NCBI RefSeq assembly: GCF_009617595.1
Contig: NZ_WIXK01000002.1
Span: 434,001 to 498,000 of the forward strand
Direction of reading: 5' to 3'
From: Tritonibacter aquimaris
GTDB taxonomy: Bacteria > Pseudomonadota > Alphaproteobacteria > Rhodobacterales > Rhodobacteraceae
Length of the DNA stretch: 64,000 nt
The notes below the pieces were generated by a model. That model had not been told where the DNA came from. It saw nothing but the letters and a program-made list of their open reading frames with translations, and ran no database searches. The position numbers and the translations under genes are program-made. Positions 1 to 8,195 of this stretch are shown piece after piece; the stretch's first letter is position 1, and each line of letters begins with the position of its first letter.

Positions 1-664
1 ACATGATGATAAACATCGCCGCAATCATGGTCTGGCTCAGCGGCACCAGAATATCGACAAAGAATTTCAGCGGCCCCGCGCCATCAATGCGCGCAGCCTC
101 CAACAGCTCCTCGGGCACCGATTTAAAGAACTGGCGGAAGTAGAATGTGCCAGTGGCCGAGGCAATCAGCGGAATGATCAGGCCAGGAAACGTGTTCAGC
201 ATGCCCAGCGATTGCACCACCTCATAGGAGGGCAGAATGCGCACTTCCAGCGGCAGCAGCAGCGTGGTGAAAATCATCCAAAACGCAATGGTGCCAAAGC
301 GGAAGCGGAAATAGACAATCGCATAGGCCGCCATCATCGAAATCACGATCTTGCCCACGGCAAATCCAATGCCAAGAATGAAAGAATTCATCAGCATCCG
401 CGCGCCATCAACGGTCTTGGTAAAGCCACCTTTTTCAAACATGGCTTTGTCGTAGTTCTCCAACAGCTTGTCACCAAAGAAGAACTGGATGCCTTCTTTG
501 TGGATGGTCACATTGTCAAAGCTTGAGGTGGTCAGCACCATCAACACCGGCAACAGCATCAAAAGCGAGCCGGCAATCAGGATGGCATGATCGCCCACCA
601 GCCGCCATTTGATCGCTCTTTTGCGGCGCCGAGGGGTGGTGGTATGTGTCTCTATTACAGTCAT
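1..664 (-). CDS. ugpE: sn-glycerol-3-phosphate ABC transporter permease UgpE (3' end cut)
   Basis: Inner-membrane permease of the glycerol-3-phosphate importer, pairing with UgpA. About 221 codons are visible; the C-terminus lies beyond the window edge. The N-terminus is basic and followed by a membrane segment. The visible part ends after the cytoplasmic EAA loop (LEAARIDGAGPLKFF), which contacts the ATPase. ATG at 664 is preceded by GAGGCG, and the gene begins 11 bases after the ugpA stop, so the two are co-transcribed. The substrate is taken from the operon partner UgpB, since MalG-type permeases look alike. The ATPase gene ugpC would be expected beyond the left edge. Confidence 0.9.
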   Translation of the reverse strand, partial: MTVIETHTTTPRRRKRAIKWRLVGDHAILIAGSLLMLLPVLMVLTTSSFDNVTIHKEGIQFFFGDKLLENYDKAMFEKGGFTKTVDGARMLMNSFILGIGFAVGKIVISMMAAYAIVYFRFRFGTIAFWMIFTTLLLPLEVRILPSYEVVQSLGMLNTFPGLIIPLIASATGTFYFRQFFKSVPEELLEAARIDGAGPLKFFVDILVPLSQTMIAAMFIIM

Positions 665-675
665 TTCTACACGCC

Positions 676-1557
676 TCAGTTATAGTGGACTCTGCGTTCC
701 ATAAATCGGAACTGGAACACGGTGAGCACCAAAACAAGCACCATCAAGATAACCGACTGCGCCGAGGATCCACCCAGATCATTGCCGCGGAACCCATCCA
801 AAAACACCTTGTAGACCAGCGTGATCGGGTTGTTGCCCGGCTCGCCCTTCAACACGATGTCGATGATGCCAAACGTGTCAAACAGCGCGTAGGTGATATT
901 GATGATCAGCAGGAAAAAACCGGTTGGCGCCAGCAGCGGGAAGGTGATCGAAAAGAACCGGCTTACCGATGAGGGATCATCAATGATCGCCGCTTCGCGC
1001 ACGCTGCGCGGGATCGACTGCAGCCCCGCAAGGAAGAAGATGAAATTGATCGGGATCTGTTTCCACACCGAGATCATAATGATCGCCGTGGCGGTATCCC
1101 AGTAATCCACGCCAATTTTCAGATCCCAGCCAAAGAAACCCGCCAGATGGGTAAGCGGCCCAAGGCTTTGGTCAAACAGCAAGATCCCCATCAGCCCCGC
1201 AACCGGGGGCGCAATGGCGTAAACCCACATCAAAAAGATCCGATAGGATTTGGCCCCGCGAATGATGTTATCGGCCTTCACCGCCAAAAGCAGCGCTAAG
1301 GCCAGCGAAAAGAACGCCACCAATACTGTGAAAATCAGGGTGAACTGGGCGATATTGCCATATTCAGAGCCTGAAACCACATCGCGGTAATTGTCGAACC
1401 CCACAAAGGTGGAGCCAAATCCAAACGGGTCTTCCAGATAAAACGACGATCGGATCGCCTCGGCCGCAGGCCAGTAAAAGAACAACATGATGATCGACAG
1501 CTGCGGTATCAGCAACAGATACGGAAACAGCGGTCGAGAGAATTGCACACGCTTCAT
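676..1557 (-). CDS. ugpA: sn-glycerol-3-phosphate ABC transporter permease UgpA
   Basis: Permease partner of UgpE in the inner membrane, 293 aa, the usual UgpA length. An upstream in-frame start exists, but ATG 1557 has a good GGGAG Shine-Dalgarno 7 bases upstream and gives the normal N-terminus (MKRVQFSRPLFPY). Six membrane segments are apparent. The EAA loop reads REAAIIDDPSSVSRFF: the glycine after the usual Asp is replaced by Asp, a mild departure. The gene follows ugpB after a terminator-like hairpin and runs into ugpE. Confidence 0.92.
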   Translation of the reverse strand: MKRVQFSRPLFPYLLLIPQLSIIMLFFYWPAAEAIRSSFYLEDPFGFGSTFVGFDNYRDVVSGSEYGNIAQFTLIFTVLVAFFSLALALLLAVKADNIIRGAKSYRIFLMWVYAIAPPVAGLMGILLFDQSLGPLTHLAGFFGWDLKIGVDYWDTATAIIMISVWKQIPINFIFFLAGLQSIPRSVREAAIIDDPSSVSRFFSITFPLLAPTGFFLLIINITYALFDTFGIIDIVLKGEPGNNPITLVYKVFLDGFRGNDLGGSSAQSVILMVLVLVLTVFQFRFMERRVHYN

Positions 1558-1587
1558 TCTTGTCTCCCTAAGGGGCAGGCGCTTTAC

Positions 1588-1615
1588 AAAAAAACGACGG
1601 ACCATTGCTGGTCCG
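1588..1615 (-). terminator. Intercistronic terminator-like hairpin between ugpB and ugpA
   Basis: On the minus strand just after the ugpB stop there is a perfect 7-bp stem (CGGACCA / TGGTCCG) with a 4-base loop, then C, G and a run of seven T. It looks like a Rho-independent terminator inside the operon, placed to let the binding-protein gene be expressed above the permease genes. Confidence 0.7.
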
Positions 1616-1637
1616 CCGCGTGGGGGTGGGGCTTAAA

Positions 1638-2939
1638 TTAGCCCTGGGTTTTGGCAAAACGTGCCAAGAGCTTGTTGGCGTCTTCCTCGATGGTTTTGAA
1701 CGCATCTTCTACAGATGTTTCACCAGCCAGGATCTTGCCATATTCACGGTTCATCACGTCACGCACCTGAACATAGAAACCCATGCGGTAACCTTTGGTG
1801 TTTTCACCAGAAGGCAGGGTTAGCTGTTTGATGCCGATTTCAGCAGCAGGCGCGCGGTCATAGTGGCCGTCGGTTTTTGCCAGCTCATAGGCAGCGTTGG
1901 TGATCGGCACATAACCGGTTTCTTTGTGCCAGTAATACTGGGTCTCAGGCGAGGTCAGGAAGCGGAAGAATTCAGCGGTTGCTTTGTTTTCTTCAGCCGA
2001 TTTGCCAGCCATCGCAAACAGCGCCGCGCCACCGATAAAGGTGTTGGTTGGCTCTGCGTTTACACCTTCCCAATAGGGCAGGTAGGTCGCGGAGAAGGGG
2101 AACTCAACGGTTTTGGCCAGACCACCAAAAGAACCGGAAGAGCCGAGCCACATGGCAACGTCACCCTGCTCGAATGGTTTCTGGTTGTCGCCCCAGCCGG
2201 TGCCGTAATAGCCAAACAGGCCATCGTCGAGCCAGGATTTAACTGCGGTGAAGTGGGACTTGATCGCGTCGTTGTTCACCAGGATCTTGGTCTCACCGTC
2301 GCCATAGCCGTTGTCGTTGGTTGCAAACGGCAGGTTGTGGCGCGACATGAAGTTTTCGGTAAAGATCCATGGCAGGTGCGACTGTGCCAGCGGCGTGTAG
2401 CCAGCTTCTTTCAGCGCGGGCGCGGTCACAGACTGGAACTCTTCCCAGGTCTTAGGCGCCGATACGCCAGCTTTTTTCAGCGCGTCTTCGTTGAAATAAA
2501 GGATCGGCGTGGATGAGTTGAACGGCATGCCAACCATCTTGCCTTCGGTGTCCGCATAGAAGTTGCGCACGCCAGAGATATAGTCGTTGGCGTCAAACGC
2601 TACGCCATTGTTGACCAGCAGATCCTGTGCCGGGATCACCGCGCCTTTTGCGCCGATGATGGTGGCGGCGCCAGCGTCAAACACCTGGATGATGTCAGGC
2701 TGTTCACCCGCACGGAAGGCTGCGATGCCTGCGGTCAGGGTTTCTTCATAGTTGCCTTTGTAGACAGGAACCAAGGAATAGTCGTCCTGGGAGGCGTTAA
2801 AATCGGTTGCGATTTCGTTCACAACCTCACCCAGACGACCGCCCATGGCGTGCCAGAATTCGATTTCGGTTTTGTCAGCAAATGCTGCGGTGCTCACGAA
2901 AGTGAAGACGGAGGCCGTCAGTACGGACTTCAGATTCAT
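1638..2939 (-). CDS. ugpB: sn-glycerol-3-phosphate ABC transporter substrate-binding protein UgpB
   Basis: Periplasmic binding protein for glycerol-3-phosphate, 433 aa. Start chosen at ATG 2939 with AAGGAGAT upstream; the longer frame only adds unrelated residues. A Sec signal peptide (MNLKSVLTASVFTFVSTAAFA) precedes the mature protein. UgpB-specific stretches are visible: FWHAMGG, YKGNYEETLTAGIAAFRAG, MPFNSSTPILYFNEDALKKAG, and a C-terminal ETGYVPITNAAYELAKT. First gene of the ugp operon, with a possible PHO-box promoter upstream. Confidence 0.95.
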   Translation of the reverse strand: MNLKSVLTASVFTFVSTAAFADKTEIEFWHAMGGRLGEVVNEIATDFNASQDDYSLVPVYKGNYEETLTAGIAAFRAGEQPDIIQVFDAGAATIIGAKGAVIPAQDLLVNNGVAFDANDYISGVRNFYADTEGKMVGMPFNSSTPILYFNEDALKKAGVSAPKTWEEFQSVTAPALKEAGYTPLAQSHLPWIFTENFMSRHNLPFATNDNGYGDGETKILVNNDAIKSHFTAVKSWLDDGLFGYYGTGWGDNQKPFEQGDVAMWLGSSGSFGGLAKTVEFPFSATYLPYWEGVNAEPTNTFIGGAALFAMAGKSAEENKATAEFFRFLTSPETQYYWHKETGYVPITNAAYELAKTDGHYDRAPAAEIGIKQLTLPSGENTKGYRMGFYVQVRDVMNREYGKILAGETSVEDAFKTIEEDANKLLARFAKTQG

Positions 2940-3027
2940 TTCTATCTCCTTCGACCAGGCTGGGCGAGCGGCCGCAGCGGTCCCCTGTGACAATTGGTGT
3001 GGTGTTTGCGTCACCTACAAAACGGCC

Positions 3028-3060
3028 CATTAAGCAACTTGTGTGACGTTCATGTGAAGT
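3028..3060 (-). promoter_or_regulatory. Possible PHO-box-like promoter of ugpB
   Basis: The minus strand carries two TTCAC/GTCAC repeats 11 bp apart (ACTTCACATGAACGTCACAC). A -10-like TTAATG starts about 7 bases further on. The 11-bp spacing is that of PhoB half-sites, and ugp operons are commonly PhoB-controlled. The half-site match is partial and the distance to the -10 is shorter than in Escherichia coli promoters. Confidence 0.3.
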
Positions 3061-3559
3061 TATGTGCCGCTCACTTGGACATTTTTTAAGTAAACCGTCA
3101 AGTCTGGTTGGAATTTCGCCCAAAAGTTACGTTGGGACTGAATTTTACCAATTGGTCAAAGCTCTGCGTATGAAGGAAAAAAATCGAAAACAACTGTGAT
3201 CGAATTGGTGATTCTATTCTTCTAAATGGCGCAGAGTACGCGTTATTTCGGTTCATTTGCCAAAGTTGATGTCGATCCTTCGAATCGTCTCTGTTGGTTT
3301 GCGAATGATGGGCTGGGATCTCAGCCTGGATACGCCGTTGAAATTGCGTGGTTGATAAGTGTGCCTATGTTCATATGAGCAATAGTGAACATTTCCGCAC
3401 ATCTGCTGCGCGAGGCATATGTGAATTTTTTGTGTTAACGTCCCCGTGAACGCGAAGTGCTGATTGTTGTCGCCGCAGGTCTATTATGAGATGTGCAGGC
3501 TGTTCGCGTTCGGCGCGTAGTAAACTGTGAACGGGTCACAAGGACGAGGGAGCCAAGGG
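3061..3559. other. AT-rich intergenic region between ugpB and the cyclase gene
   Basis: About 500 bases without a credible gene, divergent between ugpB and the cyclase. It is visibly more AT-rich than its flanks. It holds an inverted repeat GTTCA-N12-TGAAC near 3371-3392, and a -10-like TATTAT at 3482-3487 without a convincing -35, which could serve the cyclase gene. Confidence 0.4.
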
Positions 3560-4807
3560 ATGCAGCAGCAAGCCCATCAGCTGGAAGACGCCGTGCGGGT
3601 GCAGTCAGTGATCACCTGGTTGGTGGATCGTGGTCTCAAAGGCGCCAGTCAGGAAGAGCTGCTGCAGGGTTATTGCGACCGCATGGTGGATCTTGGTGTG
3701 CCGCTCTGGCGCTTTTTCCTGGGTCAGCGCGCCTATCACCCGCGCTACGGCAATATCGGCTTCAACTGGATGGCAGATGAGGGCGTCACCTCGCAGGTGT
3801 TTGAATATACGGAAACCCCGTCGGATGACTGGCTGCAAAGCCCGCTCTACCATCTCATTGAGCGCGGTCTGTATGATCTGCGCTTTGATCTGGAGCAGGG
3901 CAGCGAATACCGTGATTTCCCGCTGCTTGTGTCATTGCACGATCGCGGCGCCACCGACTATCTGGTGAAGCGGCTCAAATTCTCTGATGAGGTCTGGACG
4001 CTTGAGACCACCAAAACCATCGCCGAAGGTGTGCTGCTCAGCCTTTCGACCAATCGCAGCGGTGGGTTCTCCGATTCCGACATGAGCCTGATCGAACTCA
4101 GCCTGCCGCATCTGGGGCTGGCGCTGAAATCCTCGGCCAACCGGCGCATGGCCAGTGATCTGCTCAAGGTCTATCTGGGGCGTGATGCCGGGCAGCGGGT
4201 GCTTTCGGGAGAGATCCAGCGCGGCTCCTCGCGCGAAATCAATGCGGTGATCTGCCTGTTTGATCTGCGCGATTTCACCGGCTTGGCCGAACAGATCCCA
4301 GGCCCCGCGCTGATTGAGATGCTCAATGACTACTTCGGCCTCGCGGTTGCCGCGATTCAGGCCAAGGGCGGCAATATCCTCAAATTCATGGGCGATGGCA
4401 TTATGGCGATCTTTGATCTTGGCGATCTGGAGGCAGATGCCAAGGCCGCGCTCGATGCTGCAACCACCCTTGGGGCCGAGGTGCGCCAACGCAATCAGGA
4501 ACGCAGCAATGACGGGCTGCCGGTCACCGATTTCACCCTGGCGCTGCACGCGGGCAGTATTCACTACGGCAATATCGGCGCGGACAACCGGCTTGATTTC
4601 ACCGTGATTGGCCCGGCGGTGAACCTCACCGCACGCCTCTCTGACATGCACACCTCGGTTGGGCGCAATATTATTGTCTCAGAAGATGTGCAGCGCGTGG
4701 CAGGTGACAGCCCCCATGATCTGGTGTCGCTGGGGCGCTATATGCTGCGCGGGGTCTCCAAACCGATTGAGCTTTATACCATCTACTGCCCCGACCAGTG
4801 TGAGTGA
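3560..4807 (+). CDS. Class III adenylate/guanylate cyclase
   Basis: Probable cytoplasmic nucleotide cyclase, 415 aa. ATG 3560 is preferred over the upstream GTG because GGGAG lies 7 bases upstream. Residues 1-200 form an N-terminal region of unknown function without membrane segments, and the catalytic domain spans about 225-400. Metal-binding Asp235 (FDLRDFT) and Asp279 (KFMGDG), the purine-contacting Lys275 and Asp346, and the transition-state Asn355 and Arg359 (VNLTARL) are all present, so the enzyme should be active. The Lys/Asp pair favours ATP over GTP. No sensor domain I can name. Confidence 0.88.
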   Translation: MQQQAHQLEDAVRVQSVITWLVDRGLKGASQEELLQGYCDRMVDLGVPLWRFFLGQRAYHPRYGNIGFNWMADEGVTSQVFEYTETPSDDWLQSPLYHLIERGLYDLRFDLEQGSEYRDFPLLVSLHDRGATDYLVKRLKFSDEVWTLETTKTIAEGVLLSLSTNRSGGFSDSDMSLIELSLPHLGLALKSSANRRMASDLLKVYLGRDAGQRVLSGEIQRGSSREINAVICLFDLRDFTGLAEQIPGPALIEMLNDYFGLAVAAIQAKGGNILKFMGDGIMAIFDLGDLEADAKAALDAATTLGAEVRQRNQERSNDGLPVTDFTLALHAGSIHYGNIGADNRLDFTVIGPAVNLTARLSDMHTSVGRNIIVSEDVQRVAGDSPHDLVSLGRYMLRGVSKPIELYTIYCPDQCE

Positions 4808-4927
4808 CGCGCGCTGCGCCTTGGGCCATGCACGCGCAGCATCTGCGACCATTTGGGTATCGCAGCGGGGTTCCAATCGCCGCTATGGTGGCGCAACGAA
4901 TCCTACGCTGTATCTGGGAGAGGGCCC

Positions 4928-5674
4928 GTGGTCCGCTATATCTATCTGCTGCTGTTCAGCCTGCTGGCTGTGTGCGCCCAGGCTGACCCTCTGGCTGACC
5001 CCAAGGCCGCAATACCGGTCACGCCGCAGGACGCAGATCTGCGGGTCATTGTGGAACGCAGCGATCAAGAGCTTTCGTTCTTTCTTGCACTGCCGGTGGA
5101 TCAGATGGAGCCGCTGCTGGGCACCGATCTCAGCATTATCTTCAGCGATGATGGCAAGCTGCCACTGGATGATTTCCAGCGTGATGGCAGCTTTGAGCTG
5201 GCCGATGATGTCTTTGCTGCCGTCAGCGGCGCAGTGGGTGGTACCGCAGCCATCTTTGATCCCATGTCGATGATGCTGCACCCCAACGCCTCGGCCTTGC
5301 CGTTTTCAGATCCGTTTGATGGCATACTCTCCACCTCGGTGTGCGGCGTGTTTATTGCCCCCGAAGATCAGGTGCCCGAACGCATGACCGCCTATTACGG
5401 TGGGATTTTCCTCAATGTGGCGCCCAATGCCCCGGTGCAGCTGGATTTCCCCAAAACCGGCCGTAGCGCGATCACGGTCAAGCTGCGCCAATATGATGAC
5501 AGCGGCTTTGTGGGGGAAACAACGGTTGCGTTGCCCGATGGCGGCGCGCTGGTTCTGTTTGAACCCTGGTTCAGCCGGTCACAGGTCGCGCTGGCCTATC
5601 TGTTGGGGCTGGTGATTGTGCTGCTGGCAGGGTTTCGTTTCCGTCAGGCTTCACGGCGCGCGGCGCTGTGTTGA
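4928..5674 (+). CDS. Unknown exported, membrane-anchored protein
   Basis: 248 aa; family not recognised. The likely start is GTG 4928, preceded by GGAGAGGG, giving a signal peptide (VVRYIYLLLFSLLAVCAQA). The acidic middle part should be periplasmic. A hydrophobic segment near the C-terminus (VALAYLLGLVIVLLAGF) followed by basic residues would anchor it in the inner membrane, with the bulk outside the cytoplasm. It follows the cyclase by 120 bases on the same strand and is convergent with the serine hydrolase gene. Confidence 0.75.
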   Translation: MVRYIYLLLFSLLAVCAQADPLADPKAAIPVTPQDADLRVIVERSDQELSFFLALPVDQMEPLLGTDLSIIFSDDGKLPLDDFQRDGSFELADDVFAAVSGAVGGTAAIFDPMSMMLHPNASALPFSDPFDGILSTSVCGVFIAPEDQVPERMTAYYGGIFLNVAPNAPVQLDFPKTGRSAITVKLRQYDDSGFVGETTVALPDGGALVLFEPWFSRSQVALAYLLGLVIVLLAGFRFRQASRRAALC

Positions 5675-5683
5675 CGGCAGCGT

Positions 5684-6571
5684 TTAGGTGAATTCAGCCG
5701 CGATCGCTGTCACCCCAAATTCCACAGGTCCTTCTTCGCAGCCGGGGCCAAAACAGGCCGCGGTGATCGGCTGATCCAGATCCGGGAAATGATAGACGGC
5801 GTTTACGCAAAACGGCCCCGCGCCGGAATGCCCCATCACCCGGCCAAGCCCGTTGACCGTTCCCGCCATGAGCCCCAACCCATAACCACATTCTGCCCAG
5901 GGTCGCCCCGGCAATGGGCCACCCAAAGGGGTGGTGCGCGTCATTTGCATCACTGTGTCTGGCTGCAACAACCGGCCACGAAACAGCGCATCCAGCAGCC
6001 GACAGGCATCTGCGGCGGTGCCGACCAGACAGCCGTGATAGACCCAGTTCGGATCATAATCTGCGGCCTCAGGCCAATGCAGCCTGACAAATTGTGCTTG
6101 GGTTTCAGCAAATTCCACGCTTTTCAGTGCAAGCGGTTCGGTGATCTCTTGCTGGATTACGTCACCAATAGGTTGCCCGCATGTCGCCTCAATCAGCTCA
6201 CGCAGGAACATGTAGCCCACGTTGGAATAAGACCAGCCATCACCGGGTTCAAACAACATCCCCCGCGACCGCGCCACATCCAGCATCTGTTGCCGGGGCC
6301 AGGCCGGGCCACCTGCGCGCACCGCCGCGCCATATTCGGGAAACTGGCCATAATCAGGCAGCCCCGCCGAATGGTTGATCAGCTGACGCAGGCTATAGCG
6401 TTGCCCCACCAGCGGCGCATCCAGCTCAAGCTTGCCACGCTCCACCAGCCTCAACGCGCAGATCGCCAGCACGGTTTTGGTAAAGCTCCAATAGGGAAAC
6501 AGCGCATCAGGGCAGTCAGAGCGCACCGCCTCACCGGTTTCTGTGATCAGAAAGGCGTGATGCGCGACCAT
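5684..6571 (-). CDS. Serine hydrolase, beta-lactamase / class C penicillin-binding family
   Basis: 295 aa. All three active-site motifs are present: SFTK at 29-32 with nucleophile Ser29, YSN at 115-117, and HSG at 248-250. No signal peptide is seen from ATG 6571, which has GAGGGA upstream, so a cytoplasmic esterase or peptidase is as likely as a cell-wall enzyme. The start lies 16 bases after the mipZ stop, suggesting co-transcription with mipZ. Substrate unknown; the fold alone does not imply antibiotic resistance. Confidence 0.85.
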   Translation of the reverse strand: MVAHHAFLITETGEAVRSDCPDALFPYWSFTKTVLAICALRLVERGKLELDAPLVGQRYSLRQLINHSAGLPDYGQFPEYGAAVRAGGPAWPRQQMLDVARSRGMLFEPGDGWSYSNVGYMFLRELIEATCGQPIGDVIQQEITEPLALKSVEFAETQAQFVRLHWPEAADYDPNWVYHGCLVGTAADACRLLDALFRGRLLQPDTVMQMTRTTPLGGPLPGRPWAECGYGLGLMAGTVNGLGRVMGHSGAGPFCVNAVYHFPDLDQPITAACFGPGCEEGPVEFGVTAIAAEFT

Positions 6572-6587
6572 GTATCCCTCGTGCAGA

Positions 6588-7397
6588 TTAGATGTCGATC
6601 TTAACCTCTGGCAGCTCCAGAGCCTTAAGCATATCACGCAGCTCCTGACGTGCTGCCACATTGGAGATATTGAGCTGTTTGACGCCGATGTCTTTTAGAT
6701 CCAGCAGGGTCAGCCCGCGTGGGAACAGCTCGCGGAAGATCACCCGCTCGGAAAAGCCCGGCGCAACCCGAAAGCCGATGCGTTTTGACAGCATCTTTAC
6801 TGCGCGTTCCATCTTTTCCTTGTTGACCATGCGCTGGGTGCCAACCCGGTTGCGTATCACGATCCAGTCGATCGGTTTTAGCCCCGCCTGCGATCGCAGC
6901 TGGCGCGCGTTCCACACCATTTCGGAATAGACCGACGGGCCAAGGATCTTTTCGCCTTTTTGGTCGGTGCGGGCCAGCAGGTCGAAATCCACAAAACTGT
7001 CATTCAATGGGGTGATCAGCGTGTCCGCCAATGAGTGCGCCACCTGGCTGAGCCGGGTATGAGAGCCGGGGCAGTCGATCAGGATGAAATCAACCCGTGG
7101 CTCCAGCTCGGAAATGGCGGCGGACAGGCGGTGATCATAAGCGTTTTCGCCGGGGCCAAGGGTGGTTTCGTCGATTTCCGGCAGCTCATGCATTTCAATC
7201 AAAGGCAGATCGATGCCGGTGTCCGCGATGAAAGCCTTGCGGTTTTCCAGATAGCGCCCCAGCGAACGCTGCCGCAGATCCATGTCGAGCGCCGCCACCG
7301 AATGCCCCGCGCGCGCCAGTGCTGTGGCCACATGCATAGACACGGTTGATTTGCCGGCACCGCCCTTTTCGTTCCCCACAACGATGATATGCGCCAT
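6588..7397 (-). CDS. mipZ: Division plane positioning ATPase MipZ
   Basis: ParA-like P-loop ATPase, 269 aa. In alphaproteobacteria MipZ forms a gradient from the ParB-bound origin and blocks FtsZ assembly away from midcell. The deviant Walker A is KGGAGKST at 11-18. MipZ-typical stretches are LDMDLRQRSLGRYLENR, NDSFVDFDLL and ELFPRGLTLLDL. The length matches the family. It is not near a parAB locus here, which is usual for mipZ. A pair of direct repeats lies just upstream. Confidence 0.93.
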   Translation of the reverse strand: MAHIIVVGNEKGGAGKSTVSMHVATALARAGHSVAALDMDLRQRSLGRYLENRKAFIADTGIDLPLIEMHELPEIDETTLGPGENAYDHRLSAAISELEPRVDFILIDCPGSHTRLSQVAHSLADTLITPLNDSFVDFDLLARTDQKGEKILGPSVYSEMVWNARQLRSQAGLKPIDWIVIRNRVGTQRMVNKEKMERAVKMLSKRIGFRVAPGFSERVIFRELFPRGLTLLDLKDIGVKQLNISNVAARQELRDMLKALELPEVKIDI

Positions 7398-7430
7398 GAC
7401 TGCCCCGTTACCCCAGATATTGCAGAAACT

Positions 7431-7459
7431 TTGTTGTGACCAACCATAGCTTGTTGTGA
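7431..7459. repeat. Two direct 9-bp repeats upstream of mipZ
   Basis: TTGTTGTGA occurs at 7431-7439 and again at 7451-7459, exactly 20 bp (about two helical turns) apart, 34 to 62 bp upstream of the mipZ start. On the minus strand this reads as two TCACAACAA copies. A regulator site is possible; no known motif was recognised. Confidence 0.45.
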
Positions 7460-7531
7460 ATCAAAGGGGAAGATTGCAGGCGAAAACTACGGTGGATTAT
7501 TGATCGGATCGTAATCATCTGCCCACAAACG

Positions 7532-7562
7532 AAAAACGCCGCCCCAAAGGGAGCGACGTTTC
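7532..7562 (-). terminator. Rho-independent terminator after rpmE
   Basis: The minus-strand transcript has an 11-bp stem (AACGTCGCTCC with GGGCGGCGTT, including G-U pairs), a short CTTT-containing loop, then a T run. It lies 25 bases after the rpmE stop and ends the rplS-rpmE transcript. Confidence 0.85.
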
Positions 7563-7587
7563 GATGCGAAACCATAAGGTCGGCTGA

Positions 7588-7809
7588 TTAGAAGCCCAGA
7601 CCTTCGTATTTCTTTTTGAACTTGGATACGCGGCCACCGGCGTCCATCAGACGGGTGGAGCCACCGGTCCAGGCCGGGTGTACCGAAGGATCGATGTCGA
7701 GCGCCAGCTGGTCGCCTTCGGCGCCCCAGGTGGATTTCATTTTGACGATGGTGCCATCGGTCATTTTGACGTCGATGAAGTGGTAGTCGGGATGTGTATC
7801 GGCTTTCAT
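7588..7809 (-). CDS. rpmE: 50S ribosomal protein L31
   Basis: 73 aa, large-subunit protein bL31. It begins [14 protein letters not shown] and contains the typical HPAWTG near the middle. No cysteine is present, so this is the zinc-free form and lacks the CxxC-type metal site. AAGGAG precedes ATG 7809. It lies 11 bases after rplS and shares its transcript. Confidence 0.95.
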   Translation of the reverse strand: MKADTHPDYHFIDVKMTDGTIVKMKSTWGAEGDQLALDIDPSVHPAWTGGSTRLMDAGGRVSKFKKKYEGLGF

Positions 7810-7820
7810 TGAACCACTCC

Positions 7821-8195
7821 TTAGGCTTTTTTGGGCTTGTAGTTGGTGTCTTCAGCAATACGTGCGGATTTACCACGGCGCGAACGCAGGTAGTAAAGCT
7901 TCGCACGACGGACGCGACCACGGCGTACAACGGTGATGCTGTCGATGTTGGTGGAGTGCAGCGGGAATACGCGCTCTACGCCTTCACCAAAAGAAATCTT
8001 GCGAACGGTGAACGAGCCAGCGATGCCAGAACCGTTTTTACGAGAGATGCAGACACCTTCGTAGTTCTGAACACGCGAACGCGAACCTTCGGTTACTTTG
8101 TAGCCGACGCGAATGGTGTCACCGGCTTTGAAATCGGGGATCTCGTTCCCCAGGGCGGCAATTTGTTCCGCCTCAAGCTGTGCGATCAGATCCAT
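7821..8195 (-). CDS. rplS: 50S ribosomal protein L19
   Basis: 124 aa, bL19, located at the 30S-50S interface. ATG 8195 has AGGAGAAGG upstream and yields the normal N-terminus ([11 protein letters not shown]). Family stretches: [17 protein letters not shown]-like [26 protein letters not shown]. First gene of the rplS-rpmE unit; a promoter candidate lies about 220 bases upstream. Confidence 0.97.
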   Translation of the reverse strand: MDLIAQLEAEQIAALGNEIPDFKAGDTIRVGYKVTEGSRSRVQNYEGVCISRKNGSGIAGSFTVRKISFGEGVERVFPLHSTNIDSITVVRRGRVRRAKLYYLRSRRGKSARIAEDTNYKPKKA

